Positions 1-8,752 of a stretch of 24,781 nt of DNA are shown here, in pieces. The position numbers and the translations under genes were made by a program. Numbering within the stretch: position 1 is the first letter of the stretch; each line of letters begins with the position of its first letter. This DNA comes from an uncultured Clostridium sp. (GTDB lineage Bacteria > Bacillota > Clostridia > TANB77 > CAG-508). The stretch lies in contig CAMMFK010000010.1 in NCBI GenBank assembly GCA_946496115.1, positions 1-24,781 on the forward strand, in the 5' to 3' direction. Below the pieces are notes generated by a model. The model was not told the origin of the DNA. It was given only the letters and a program-made list of their open reading frames with translations, and searched no databases.

Positions 1-9
1 TCTTATCAT
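1..9 (-). CDS. Possible start of a gene running off the left edge
   Basis: Only three codons (ATG ATA AGA) are inside the window. They are called because a purine-rich ribosome binding site (AAGGGGAAG) lies just upstream and a well-spaced leftward promoter lies at 114-142. The product cannot be identified. It would be transcribed in the same direction as fmt but from its own promoter. Confidence 0.3.
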
Positions 10-113
10 CTTATTTACTTCCCCTTATTTTGATAGTAATTAATAATTTAATTTTAATAAATTATTTCTTTACTTTTTAATGCACATTGTTTTATTTTAC
101 ATTGTCTTTTTTA

Positions 114-142
114 ATTCTACATTAAGCAATAATAATAATCAA
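114..142 (-). promoter_or_regulatory. Sigma-A-type promoter for the gene left of the window
   Basis: On the minus strand a TTGATT -35 box (137-142) and a TAGAAT -10 box (114-119) are separated by exactly 17 bases. It lies downstream of fmt and points to the possible start codon at position 9. No strong hairpin terminator is visible between fmt and this promoter, so read-through from the fmt operon is possible. Confidence 0.5.
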
Positions 143-147
143 CATTT

Positions 148-154
148 TTCGACA
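148..154 (-). promoter_or_regulatory. Spo0A box-like site (TGTCGAA)
   Basis: The minus strand reads TTGTCGAAAA here, matching the TGTCGAA core of known Spo0A binding sites. It ends five bases upstream of the -35 box of the leftward promoter, a typical position for an activator site. A 7-base match is common by chance in AT-rich DNA, so the regulatory role is inference, though spo0A is itself in this window. Confidence 0.35.
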
Positions 155-225
155 ATTTTTTTAATTATTCGGTTTGAAAATTACTATGCTAAATTTTAGT
201 CGCTCTCTGAACTGCAACTTAATAG

Positions 226-1245
226 TTACTCAAATATTTCTCCTGCTTGCAATTTATTTCCATTTAAGAAATTTTTGTAATCCATTTTCTTGGCGTTTTC
301 GCCCTGAAGTTCCAATACTTTTATAAAACTATCTCCAGTTTTTATAAATATGCCTTTTTTATTATCTGCAAATGCTATTGTTCCTGGCTCTATTTTTTTC
401 ATTCTGCCTTCATATTCTTTTATTTCTGGAAATATTTTTTCTAACTCTTCTATTGGCATTATATCAATTTTCCAGAATTTTATTTTCTTATCATTTAAGA
501 AAGAATATGCGCCCATTATTGGATTTAGACCTCTAACTAAATTTTTTATTTCTTTTGATTTTTTGTTCCAATCTATTTTTGCCATTTCTTTTTCAATCAT
601 TGGTGCTAAAGTATAGTTTTCTCCTTGTTTTTCTGCTCCAACAAGTTTTTTTATTTCTTCTAAAGTTTTATTTTCTTTATCCGGAATTGTTTCAATTTTT
701 TCAATAGTTTTTACTAAAAGTTTGGCTCCTATTTTAGATAGCCTTTCCCACAATTCTCCAGTTGTTTCGTCTTCGCCTATTATTGTTTCTTCTTTTAAAA
801 TCATGTCTCCTGTGTCCATGCCAATGTCCATAAACATTGTAGTAACTCCAGTTTTTTTATCTCCATTTAGAACAGCCCATTGAATTGGTGCAGCTCCTCT
901 ATATTCTGGTAATAGCGAGCCATGAACATTGATTGCTCCATACTTTGGAATGTCTAATAATTCCTTTGGTAAAATTTTTCCATATGCAACTACACATAGT
1001 AAGTCTGGATTTAAAGTTTTTATTTCTTCTATAAATTCTGTATTATTTCTTACTTTTGTTGGTTGATAAATTTTCAAGTTTTTCTCTAGTGCAAATTCTT
1101 TTACAGGAGAAGCAATCATTTTCATTCCTCTACCTTTTGGCTTATCTGGATTTGTTACAACAGCTAGTACTTTATTTCCACTATTGTAGATTGCTTCTAA
1201 TGATTCTTTTGCGAAGTCTGGCGTTCCCATGAACACTATTTTCAT
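226..1245 (-). CDS. fmt: Methionyl-tRNA formyltransferase
   Basis: Transfers a formyl group from 10-formyltetrahydrofolate to the amino group of Met-tRNAfMet in the cytoplasm, giving the initiator tRNA for translation. The N-terminal Rossmann-like catalytic domain begins MKIVFMGTPDFA and carries the family signature at about 106-120 (N106, H108, SLLPEYRGAAP) and D144 in GMDTGD, the usual Asn-His-Asp catalytic set. The C-terminal tRNA-binding domain follows from about residue 215. At 339 aa it is somewhat longer than the usual 310-320 aa, mainly in the C-terminal half. It is the last gene of folD-priA-def-fmt, 24 bases after def. The pairing with def is conserved in many bacteria, and folD makes precursors of its formyl donor. 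Confidence 0.97.
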   Translation of the reverse strand: MKIVFMGTPDFAKESLEAIYNSGNKVLAVVTNPDKPKGRGMKMIASPVKEFALEKNLKIYQPTKVRNNTEFIEEIKTLNPDLLCVVAYGKILPKELLDIPKYGAINVHGSLLPEYRGAAPIQWAVLNGDKKTGVTTMFMDIGMDTGDMILKEETIIGEDETTGELWERLSKIGAKLLVKTIEKIETIPDKENKTLEEIKKLVGAEKQGENYTLAPMIEKEMAKIDWNKKSKEIKNLVRGLNPIMGAYSFLNDKKIKFWKIDIMPIEELEKIFPEIKEYEGRMKKIEPGTIAFADNKKGIFIKTGDSFIKVLELQGENAKKMDYKNFLNGNKLQAGEIFE

Positions 1246-1269
1246 TTTAAAAAAATCCCTTTCTCTAAT

Positions 1270-1749
1270 TTATTTTTCTTCGGGTTCAATATACTGCATA
1301 GTTCCCGGTTCCATAATGTCTACAAACAACTTTCCATCTAAATGGTCTATTTCGTGTGCTAAAGCTTGAGCCAAAAGTTCTTTACCTTTTACAGTTATTT
1401 TCTTTCCATTCTCATCTAAAGCTTTAACTGTAACTTCCATTGGTCTTATTACTTTAGCAAATTGGTTTGGAAAACTTAGGCATCCTTCTTCTACTTCCTG
1501 TTCACCTTTTGCTTTTACAATAACAGGGTTTATAAGTTTTAGTGGTTTATTTCCGTCATATAAATCTATAACTATTAGTCTTTTTAGTATTCCCACTTGT
1601 ACAGCAGATATTCCAACACCATTTGATGCATGCATTGTTTCTAACATATCATCTAAAAGTTCTCTTATTCTGTCATCAATTTCTTCAACTTCTCTTGATT
1701 TTTTTCTTAAGATTTCATCTCCGTCTTTTCTTATTTCTCTTATTGCCAT
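1270..1749 (-). CDS. def: Peptide deformylase
   Basis: Removes the N-formyl group from nascent proteins, the counterpart to Fmt. All three metal-site motifs are visible: motif 1 as GVGISAVQVG (44-53, Ser replacing the usual first Ala), motif 2 EEGCLS with metal ligand C90, and motif 3 HEIDH with ligands H132 and H136 and catalytic E133. The metal is usually Fe2+ in this family. The 159-aa length is normal for the compact type found in Clostridia. It lies 10 bases after priA and 24 bases before fmt, so it is almost certainly co-transcribed. A ribosome binding site (AGGAGG-like) precedes the ATG, overlapping the end of priA. Confidence 0.97.
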   Translation of the reverse strand: MAIREIRKDGDEILRKKSREVEEIDDRIRELLDDMLETMHASNGVGISAVQVGILKRLIVIDLYDGNKPLKLINPVIVKAKGEQEVEEGCLSFPNQFAKVIRPMEVTVKALDENGKKITVKGKELLAQALAHEIDHLDGKLFVDIMEPGTMQYIEPEEK

Positions 1750-1759
1750 GATTTTCCTC

Positions 1760-3979
1760 CTATAGCATGTTATTAGGATTTAGCTCAATATTAACCCTTG
1801 CTGTCTTCGTTTTCATATTTAAAAATGTATCATATGCATCTGCGAGTAAGTTATTTACTCTATCATCATATTTGCATTTTATAAGCATACGCCATCTATA
1901 TCTATCTTTAATTTTATCTATTGGTGATGGCACTGGGCTATATAGAAGTAATCCAAACTTTTCATTTATTACTCTTTGTTTTAAATATGTGTGCAAATCT
2001 TTTGCAACTTTTTTAAGCTCTAGCATATTTTTTGCAGACATGTCTATTACTATTATATCGCAAAATGGCGGATATTTCAATTGTTTTCTTAGTTCAATTT
2101 CAGTATTATAAAATAAATCATAATCTTGTGCTTTTGAATATTCTATTGCATAATTATCTGGATTATATGTTTGAATAATTACTCTTCCTTCATATTCTCC
2201 TCTACCTGCTCTACCCGCAACTTGGGTTAATGTTTGAAATGTTCTTTCATTCGCTCTATAATCACCAAAATTTAAGCTACTATCTGCTGCTACAACTCCA
2301 ACTAAAGTAACATTAGGGAAATGATGACCTTTTACAACCATTTGTGTTCCAATTAAAATATCTATATTTTCATTTCTGAATTTATCTAATATTTCTTCAT
2401 GAGAATTCTTTTTTGAAACTGTATCCACATCCATTCTGATTGTTGTGGCTTCTGGGAAAAGATTGTGCACCTCATCTTCTAATCTCTGAGTTCCTGCTCC
2501 AAAGTATTTTATATTTTGGCTTCTGCATTCTGGGCAAGTTGTTACAATATTTTCTTCATAACCACAATAGTGGCATTTTAGTTTATTTTCATTTTTATGA
2601 TAAGTCATTGTAATATTACATCTTTTACATTTAACTGTGTATCCACAATCTCTGCACATAATAAATGTTGAAAATCCTCTTCTATTTAAAAATAAAATAG
2701 TTTGGGTTTTTGTTAATAAATTCTTTTCAATTTCTTCTTTTAAGGCTTCACTTATCATTGATTTATTACCATTTGCTAGTTCTTGCCTTAAATCAACCAC
2801 TTTAACAGTTGGTAAATTTGCATTATTTGCTCTTTTTGTAAGAGTCAAAAGTGTTATTTCTCCATTTTGTGCTTTATAGTATGATTTCATATCTGGTGTG
2901 GCACTACCAAGTAAAAGTGGAATATTATTTGATTTTGCCAAATATTCAGCCACTTTCCTGGCATCATATCTTGGACTCATTTCAGACTGATAAGATTCAT
3001 CATGCTCTTCATCAATAATTATTAGTCCCAAATTTACAGCCGGTGCAAAAATTGCAGACCTTGCTCCGATTATTATTTTAGCTTTTCCTTCTTTGATTTT
3101 ATTCCACTGATCATATCTTTCCCCTATAGATAGTTTACTATGTAAAACTGCAATTTGTTCATCTCCAAATCTTGCAATAAATCTATCAACAGTTTGTGGT
3201 GTTAGTGAAATTTCTGGAACCAACATAATGCTACTTTTATTTTCTCTAAGCATTTTTTCAATGAGTTGTAAATATATTTCTGTTTTTCCTGAACCAGTTA
3301 CTCCATATAGCAAATACTCGCCACTATCTTTAATTTGCGAAATTGCTGTTTGCTGTTCATCTGTAAGTTTTAAATCATGAGTTTTGCTTTCTACTTTATG
3401 CATAAATGGATTTCTTTCGACTTTTTTCTCATTTATTTCTAAATATCCATTTTTGACTAAAGTATTTACTATGCTTCTTGTTCCATCTGTAAAAATTTCT
3501 ATATCTTGCATAGTTGCTGAGTCATTTCTCATTAAAAAATCTAATATATTTTTTTGCTTTTCAGATTTTATTTTTCCAGTTTCTATGTCTTCTTCTATTT
3601 CATCTTGAGATTTGGCTAAATATATTAGATTTATAGTTCTATCTTTAACTCTTGTTTCAATATTTTTGCTTGTTGTACCTGGAGCAAGCATTAATCTCAA
3701 GCAATCTGAAACATTACAAATATATCTTTTTGCCATCCACTTTGCTAAGTTTATATATTCTTCTTTTATACTTGCATCTTGTACATTTAGGATTGGCTTT
3801 ATTTTATAGTCTGATTTTTCTTTAATACCAATCACAATACCTTCTTCAGGAGTTTTTTTATTTCCAAATGGCACAAAAACTCTACTACCTATTTTTACGT
3901 TTAAATGTTCAGGTATTTCATAATCAAATATTCTGTTAAGTGTTTTTACTGTTGATTCTATTATTATTTCTGCTACCAT
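1760..3979 (-). CDS. priA: Primosomal protein N' (replication restart helicase PriA)
   Basis: ATP-dependent 3'-to-5' helicase that recognises stalled or D-loop forks and starts reassembly of the replisome. Visible in order: an N-terminal DNA-binding region (about 1-105), Walker A GVTGSGKT (226-233), DEEH box (323-326), a zinc-binding insert with eight cysteines in four CxxC pairs (C442/C445, C451/C454, C469/C472, C482/C485), and helicase motif VI-like VAGRAGRG in the second RecA lobe. At 739 aa it has normal length and all key residues. It sits between folD (11 bases upstream) and def (10 bases downstream). The priA-def-fmt neighbourhood is widely conserved in Firmicutes. Confidence 0.97.
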   Translation of the reverse strand: MVAEIIIESTVKTLNRIFDYEIPEHLNVKIGSRVFVPFGNKKTPEEGIVIGIKEKSDYKIKPILNVQDASIKEEYINLAKWMAKRYICNVSDCLRLMLAPGTTSKNIETRVKDRTINLIYLAKSQDEIEEDIETGKIKSEKQKNILDFLMRNDSATMQDIEIFTDGTRSIVNTLVKNGYLEINEKKVERNPFMHKVESKTHDLKLTDEQQTAISQIKDSGEYLLYGVTGSGKTEIYLQLIEKMLRENKSSIMLVPEISLTPQTVDRFIARFGDEQIAVLHSKLSIGERYDQWNKIKEGKAKIIIGARSAIFAPAVNLGLIIIDEEHDESYQSEMSPRYDARKVAEYLAKSNNIPLLLGSATPDMKSYYKAQNGEITLLTLTKRANNANLPTVKVVDLRQELANGNKSMISEALKEEIEKNLLTKTQTILFLNRRGFSTFIMCRDCGYTVKCKRCNITMTYHKNENKLKCHYCGYEENIVTTCPECRSQNIKYFGAGTQRLEDEVHNLFPEATTIRMDVDTVSKKNSHEEILDKFRNENIDILIGTQMVVKGHHFPNVTLVGVVAADSSLNFGDYRANERTFQTLTQVAGRAGRGEYEGRVIIQTYNPDNYAIEYSKAQDYDLFYNTEIELRKQLKYPPFCDIIVIDMSAKNMLELKKVAKDLHTYLKQRVINEKFGLLLYSPVPSPIDKIKDRYRWRMLIKCKYDDRVNNLLADAYDTFLNMKTKTARVNIELNPNNML

Positions 3980-3990
3980 TCTTACTCCTT

Positions 3991-4839
3991 TTATTTATTC
4001 TGATTTTTGCAAGCTTTTATTACGTTACTCATTAACATTGCTATTGTCATTGGTCCTACTCCGCCAGGTACTGGAGTAATGAAAGATGCCTTTTTAGAAA
4101 CATTTTCAAAATCTACATCTCCGCAAAGTTTACCTTCATCATTTCTATTCATTCCAACATCTATAATAACTACTCCATCTTTAATCATGTCTGCGGTTAC
4201 TGTATTTCTTTTGCCAACTGCTGAAATAACTATATCTGCATCTTTTACTTCTTTTTTTAGTTCTCTTGTTCTTGAATGGCATATTGTTACTGTTGCATTT
4301 TTCGAAAGCATGCACAAAGCCATAGGTTTACCAACAATATTACTTCTTCCTATGATTGCAACTTTTTGTCCATCTATTTTTATATTGTATTTTTCGAGCA
4401 TTGTTACAATTCCTAGAGGTGTACAAGGTATAAAGCCATCTTGTCCTATGCACAAATTTCCCACATTTTGTGGATTAAAACCATCAACATCTTTTTCAGG
4501 GCTTATTTTATTAAATGCTTTTTGAATGTTTAATGGTTTTGGAATAGGACTTTGTAGTAATATACCATTTACATTTTTATCATTATTTAATTTATCTATT
4601 AAATCTAAAAGTTCCTGCTCACTCGTTGTACTTGGAAGCAAATATTCTTTAAATTCTATTCCTATTTCTTCACAAGCTCTACTTTTATTTCTAACATAAA
4701 CTTTTGATGCATCATTATCTCCCACCATTATAACTGCTAAATGTGGTATAAAGCCTCTTTCTTTTAGTTTTTCTGCTTCTACTTTTAGCTCTGCTCTTAT
4801 GTTTTTTGCTAAATTTTTTCCATCAATTATTGTTGCCAT
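3991..4839 (-). CDS. folD: Bifunctional methylenetetrahydrofolate dehydrogenase / methenyltetrahydrofolate cyclohydrolase
   Basis: Interconverts 5,10-methylene-, 5,10-methenyl- and 10-formyl-tetrahydrofolate using NADP, feeding purine synthesis and formylation of initiator tRNA. Catalytic Y48 and K52 are in the KVYVRNKSR segment. The second motif reads LLQSPIP (94-100, Ser where the family commonly has Leu), followed by KDVDGFNP (116-123), the nucleotide-binding loop IGRSNIVGKP and the C-terminal signature TPVPGGVGPMT. At 282 aa the length is normal. It is the first gene of the operon. Its ATG follows an AGGAG ribosome binding site and a promoter at 4894-4922. Its placement upstream of fmt links supply of the formyl donor with its use. 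Confidence 0.97.
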   Translation of the reverse strand: MATIIDGKNLAKNIRAELKVEAEKLKERGFIPHLAVIMVGDNDASKVYVRNKSRACEEIGIEFKEYLLPSTTSEQELLDLIDKLNNDKNVNGILLQSPIPKPLNIQKAFNKISPEKDVDGFNPQNVGNLCIGQDGFIPCTPLGIVTMLEKYNIKIDGQKVAIIGRSNIVGKPMALCMLSKNATVTICHSRTRELKKEVKDADIVISAVGKRNTVTADMIKDGVVIIDVGMNRNDEGKLCGDVDFENVSKKASFITPVPGGVGPMTIAMLMSNVIKACKNQNK

Positions 4840-4893
4840 TTTTTTCTCCTTTTATTTTGTTTAATTATGTATCTTGCTTTTTTTATTTTATTA

Positions 4894-4922
4894 ATTCTAA
4901 ATATTTTTTTATTAATTTTCAA
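4894..4922 (-). promoter_or_regulatory. Sigma-A-type promoter of the folD-priA-def-fmt operon
   Basis: Minus strand: TTGAAA -35 box (4917-4922) and TAGAAT -10 box (4894-4899) with a 17-base spacer, 55 bases before the folD start codon. It is divergent from the promoter at 4999-5027. Confidence 0.6.
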
Positions 4923-4998
4923 ATGTATTTTATCACAAATTTATTTAATTTTGTAGGTGGTTTTTAATAAAAAACAATTTTTTCTTTTAAAATTTTTG

Positions 4999-5027
4999 TT
5001 GAATTTTGAATTTTTATGTATTATAAT
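4999..5027 (+). promoter_or_regulatory. Sigma-A-type promoter of the VWA surface protein gene
   Basis: TTGAAT -35 box (4999-5004), 17-base spacer, perfect TATAAT -10 box (5022-5027). It would give a 5' leader of roughly 95 bases before the ATG at 5131. The 291-base gap between folD and this gene otherwise holds only the divergent folD promoter. Confidence 0.65.
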
Positions 5028-5130
5028 GTAGACGTATTAAATATTAATTTTAGTATAAAATAATTAAAGAAAGATTTTTGTTTGCATTTTTATGCAAATT
5101 GTAAAATTTTAAAGGAAAGGATTATGTATT

Positions 5131-6543
5131 ATGAAAAAAACAATTTATGGTATTTTAATTGCTCTATTTGTAGTTTTATTTACTGCTACATCAAGTTTTG
5201 CTGCTAATGTTCAAAAAGCTGATGCCACAATGACTTTGGTAGAAGATAATATTTGCAATATTACTTTTGGCGAGTATGGTGAATTTGAAAAAAGAATGAT
5301 TGAATGTAACACTACAGAAAAGTATGTAGATATTAGATTAACTGTTAAAAATAATGCAGAACAATTAGAAGATAAAAAAGCTAATGTTGTTTTATTGATA
5401 GATGCTTCAAGAAGTATGTCAACAAATGAAGTTCTTATCAATGGTGAAACAATGACTAGAAAAGAAGCTGTTTTACAATCTGCTCAAACTCTAGTAGATA
5501 AATTATTAGCAGCAAATCCTAATATAAAAATTGGCGTAGTTGAATTTGCTACATCTACTGAAACAGACGATGAAGGTTATACAATTGAAGGTACTGATTT
5601 AGATGCAAAAACAGTTACAAGTGAACTTACTAATGATGCAGATACAATTAAAGCTGCTTTAAATACAGTATCTGAAGATGTTATGGGTGCAAGAACAAAC
5701 CTAGAGGTTGGCTTAGATGCAGCAAATGCATTACTTCAAACAAATAATGATCCTGATACTGAAGACTATATAATTACTTTAACAGATGCTATTCCAAATA
5801 CAGCAAGAGGAGTTGTTGGAGATACTTACACAGATGCAACAAGAGTTCCAACTAGAAATAAAATAGTTGAATTAGGCAAATCTGGTATCAACTTAATTTC
5901 AATGCTTATAGAAATGAGTGATGATGAAATTGCTATATCTCAGGAAGATCCAAAACCAACATATAGAGAAGTTGCAGAAGAAATATTTGGTACATCAACA
6001 ACCCCAACATCTGGAGATGTTTATTATGTTTCTGATGAAGAAGTTGAAGATACTGTTACAAATAAAATATATGCAAGTTTAGTACAAGAACAATATATTT
6101 TAGAAAACATAGTAATTAAAGATTACTTCCCTCAAAATATTATAGATAATTTTGCTTATGCACAATTAACAGAATCAAATATTGGAGAAGTTACTGCTGA
6201 AGTAAATACTGAAGATAATTCTATTACTTGGACTATACCTTCACTTGGACCTGGTGAAGAGGCTACATTTACTTACAGAATATCTCTAAAAGACGAATTT
6301 AATGAAGAAATAATAGGTATTAATTTACCTACAAATGAAAATGTAGAAATTACTTATGAAGAAAATGGAACTCCAGGATTTGCAGAAAATGACAAATGTC
6401 CTATTATAGCATTAGATGTATTACCTAAAAAGGATATTCCTCAAACAGGTATTTACACTGGTTTATACATTGTTGGCGGAGTTGCTGTAATGGCTATTAT
6501 AGGTTATGCAAGTTATAGATTTGTGAAGAAAAATAATTTTTAA
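5131..6543 (+). CDS. Sortase-anchored VWA-domain surface protein
   Basis: A predicted exported, wall-anchored protein of 470 aa. Residues 1-25 form a signal peptide (KK, hydrophobic core, SSFAA cleavage site). A von Willebrand factor A domain follows with an intact metal-ion-dependent adhesion site: DASRS at 91-95, a Thr in ARTNLEVGLD, and Asp in TLTDAIPN. A beta-rich region follows (about 330-425), resembling backbone/tip domains of Gram-positive pilins or adhesins. The C-terminus has the sorting signal IPQTG (436-440), a hydrophobic segment and a KK tail. IPQTG departs from LPXTG in the first residue, which may reflect the local sortase preference. No sortase is in the window. It has its own promoter and terminator, so it is monocistronic. 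The ligand is unknown. Confidence 0.85.
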   Translation: MKKTIYGILIALFVVLFTATSSFAANVQKADATMTLVEDNICNITFGEYGEFEKRMIECNTTEKYVDIRLTVKNNAEQLEDKKANVVLLIDASRSMSTNEVLINGETMTRKEAVLQSAQTLVDKLLAANPNIKIGVVEFATSTETDDEGYTIEGTDLDAKTVTSELTNDADTIKAALNTVSEDVMGARTNLEVGLDAANALLQTNNDPDTEDYIITLTDAIPNTARGVVGDTYTDATRVPTRNKIVELGKSGINLISMLIEMSDDEIAISQEDPKPTYREVAEEIFGTSTTPTSGDVYYVSDEEVEDTVTNKIYASLVQEQYILENIVIKDYFPQNIIDNFAYAQLTESNIGEVTAEVNTEDNSITWTIPSLGPGEEATFTYRISLKDEFNEEIIGINLPTNENVEITYEENGTPGFAENDKCPIIALDVLPKKDIPQTGIYTGLYIVGGVAVMAIIGYASYRFVKKNNF

Positions 6544-6562
6544 TTTCAAATAATAATTTCTT

Positions 6563-6606
6563 AAAATAATGATACTAAAATTATTTTGGTATCATTATTT
6601 TTTATT
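6563..6606 (+). terminator. Intrinsic terminator of the VWA protein gene
   Basis: An about 16-bp stem (left arm AATAATGATACTAAAA at 6565-6580, three-base loop, matching right arm through 6600 with one G-U pair) is followed by a T run. It begins about 20 bases after the stop codon. It is nearly symmetric and could also work on the other strand. Confidence 0.85.
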
Positions 6607-6755
6607 AATTTTGATTAAAATAATATGAAGATTTTATTTTGCTTACACATTAATATTTAGTATCAGTTGATTTTTTCTTTTATTTATGTTAACATATATA
6701 TTGTAGGAATTGTATAAAAAGAAATGTGGAATAAAAAAACAAAGGAATGATAGAA

Positions 6756-7451
6756 ATGAATGAAATACATAACGGCATCGCTGAACGGTGGAATCAAGAA
6801 AAGGGCTTAATAGTAAGAATTCCTGAAAAAGGTTTCATTACTATTCCGAAAACAGAAATTAGTCTTTATCCATTTGACAAAGTGGATAAGTTCGGGATTC
6901 CTCTCGAAGTTAAGTCTCTTTTGAGGAGAAATATCGTTTTTCTAAAAAAAGAAAATGGTGTTTATTCCCGAAAAGCTATTATGAGGGAAGATTTTAATAG
7001 CCTAAATATAGATCAAATAGTTGAAGCTAAAATTTCTTCTATAGCTAACATAGGTATTTTTCTTAGGTACAAAACATTGATCATGTTTTGTCCTATTTCG
7101 GAAATTAGCAATAGCTTTGTAAAAACTCCTGATGAATGCTTTTACAAAGGTCAATCGATTAATGTTAAAGTATTATCAAAACCTGATGAAAATCGCTATG
7201 TGATTGTTTCTTATAAAGCTACCTTTAATCCAGATATGTTCCGATTCTCTATTGGTGATACTTTGGTTTGCAAAGTTACCAATGTTAACGAGTCAATTGA
7301 AGCATACTTTTTGGAGGTAACGCCTGCAATAAATGGTATTCTGAATATTAATGATTGTCCTATCACACTAAAATATGGAGATAGAATAATTGGTATAGTT
7401 CGCAAAATTACGTCAAAAGGCATAAAGATATCTTTTCAGCAAAAAATCTAA
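6756..7451 (+). CDS. S1-domain (OB-fold) RNA-binding-like protein
   Basis: A 231-aa soluble protein built from S1-like repeats. The clearest runs from about residue 81 to 155 (pattern ...VEAKISSIANIGIFL...ISE...GQSINVKVL...VSYKA). A second, shorter one covers about 163-230 (SIGDTLVCKVTNV...GDRIIGIVRKI...IKISFQ), and the N-terminal 75 residues may be a degenerate third. S1 domains bind RNA; the target here is unknown. An ATG at 6747 is in frame, but the AAAGGA site is only one base from it and nine bases from the ATG at 6756, so 6756 is chosen. Codon use (CGG, GGC, CTC and TCG codons) differs from the AT-biased neighbours, hinting at transfer. It has its own terminator and is the only gene of its unit. 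Confidence 0.7.
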   Translation: MNEIHNGIAERWNQEKGLIVRIPEKGFITIPKTEISLYPFDKVDKFGIPLEVKSLLRRNIVFLKKENGVYSRKAIMREDFNSLNIDQIVEAKISSIANIGIFLRYKTLIMFCPISEISNSFVKTPDECFYKGQSINVKVLSKPDENRYVIVSYKATFNPDMFRFSIGDTLVCKVTNVNESIEAYFLEVTPAINGILNINDCPITLKYGDRIIGIVRKITSKGIKISFQQKI

Positions 7452-7489
7452 TTAATTAATTATTCCTACAAAATAATTCCATATTTCTT

Positions 7490-7530
7490 CTACTACTTTG
7501 TTCTTGCAATAGTAGTAGTTTCTTTTTTTA
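7490..7530 (+). terminator. Intrinsic terminator of the S1-domain gene
   Basis: CTACTACT (7490-7497) pairs with AGTAGTAG (7511-7518) across a 13-base loop and is followed by TTTCTTTTTTT. It lies 39 bases after the stop codon and before the converging dinB gene. Confidence 0.7.
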
Positions 7531-7553
7531 TTAAAAATTTCTTATAAAATTTT

Positions 7554-8735
7554 TTACATTTCTCCCCCTCTTTTTATAAAATTATGTCCATATTTTTCTT
7601 TTATTTTATCCAATGTTTCATCTAACTTTTCTTGTTTTTCATTTAGTTTATTGTCAAATAACGATATTTGTTTATCTTTTTCATCTAGTAAATCATCTAC
7701 TCTAACACCTATTAGTCTTACTCTAGTTCCTTTTAAATATAGCTCATTCATTAATTTTTTTGCTTGTTCATAAATTATTTTTGTGCTAGATGTGGCTGTA
7801 TCTAATTTACGTTGATGTGAAAATACTCTAAAATTTGAATCTTTTATTTGTACATTTACTACATTTGCTAGCATTTTTTCTTTTCTTAGTCTATAAGTAA
7901 CTTGTTCGGTAAGTTCTAGCAATATCCTATTAATTTCATTTATATTTGTTAAGTCTTGTGGAACTGTTATTGAATTTCCTATTCCCTTTGGCTTTTCTTC
8001 TTTATAATTTACAGGTAAATTGTCTATGCCGTTTGCATATTCCCAAATCATTTTGCCAAATTTACCAAATGTTTTATATAATAACTCTTTATTAGAATGT
8101 GCTAAATCTCCTATGGTTTTTATGCCCATACGCTCTAGTTTTGGTATGCTCTTTTTTCCTACCATCAAAAGTTCATCCACTTTAAGTGGCCACATTTTGA
8201 TAGGTATTTCTTCTTGCCATAGAGTGTGTATTTTATCTGGTTTTTCAAAATCTGACGCCATTTTTGCTAAAAGCTTGTTATGTGCAATACCTACATTTAC
8301 AGTAAACCCCTGCTCTGTTTTTACTCTTGTAGATATTTCTTTTGCAATTGCAAGTGGACTTTCATTTTTACCAATAAAATTGGTCATGTCTAAAAAACAT
8401 TCATCTATTGAAAAACGCTCTATTATATTTGTATATTCTTTAAAAAGTTCATAAAGCCTATTAGAATATTCTCTATACATTTTATGATTTGATGCAAATA
8501 CTTTAAGATTTGGACATTTTTTTCTTGCAAAATATATTGGCTCTCCCGTTTTTATTCCAAATTGCTTTGCTATATTACTTTTTGCTAAAACTACACCATG
8601 TCTTTGGCTTTCATCTCCACCAATTATGGATGGGATAGTCCTTATATCTAATTCAGCTCCTTTTTTTAGCATATCTACTGCTGTCCAAGATAAAAATGCA
8701 TTATTTACATCAATATGAAAAATCAAACGTTGCAT
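7554..8735 (-). CDS. dinB: Y-family DNA polymerase IV
   Basis: Error-prone polymerase that copies past DNA lesions. The catalytic acidic residues are visible as D9 (FHIDVNNAF) and D111-E112 (SIDECFLD), with F14 in the steric-gate position that excludes ribonucleotides. The little-finger domain follows from about residue 245. QISLF (356-360) matches the beta-clamp-binding consensus, followed by a charged helical tail. In the first motif an Asn (N11) stands where E. coli DinB has a second Asp (D10), a substitution I recall in Firmicutes UvrX/DinB relatives, so a UvrX-like branch is possible. At 393 aa the length is usual. It is transcribed alone from a near-consensus promoter overlapped by a LexA-like site, which suggests SOS control. 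Confidence 0.93.
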   Translation of the reverse strand: MQRLIFHIDVNNAFLSWTAVDMLKKGAELDIRTIPSIIGGDESQRHGVVLAKSNIAKQFGIKTGEPIYFARKKCPNLKVFASNHKMYREYSNRLYELFKEYTNIIERFSIDECFLDMTNFIGKNESPLAIAKEISTRVKTEQGFTVNVGIAHNKLLAKMASDFEKPDKIHTLWQEEIPIKMWPLKVDELLMVGKKSIPKLERMGIKTIGDLAHSNKELLYKTFGKFGKMIWEYANGIDNLPVNYKEEKPKGIGNSITVPQDLTNINEINRILLELTEQVTYRLRKEKMLANVVNVQIKDSNFRVFSHQRKLDTATSSTKIIYEQAKKLMNELYLKGTRVRLIGVRVDDLLDEKDKQISLFDNKLNEKQEKLDETLDKIKEKYGHNFIKRGGEM

Positions 8736-8752
8736 AATAATTCACCAGTTTT

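Noticed and set aside
4007..4525. 172-aa open frame on the plus strand opposite folD
   Set aside because: Antisense shadow of an intact, well-recognised gene; no start signals or domain.
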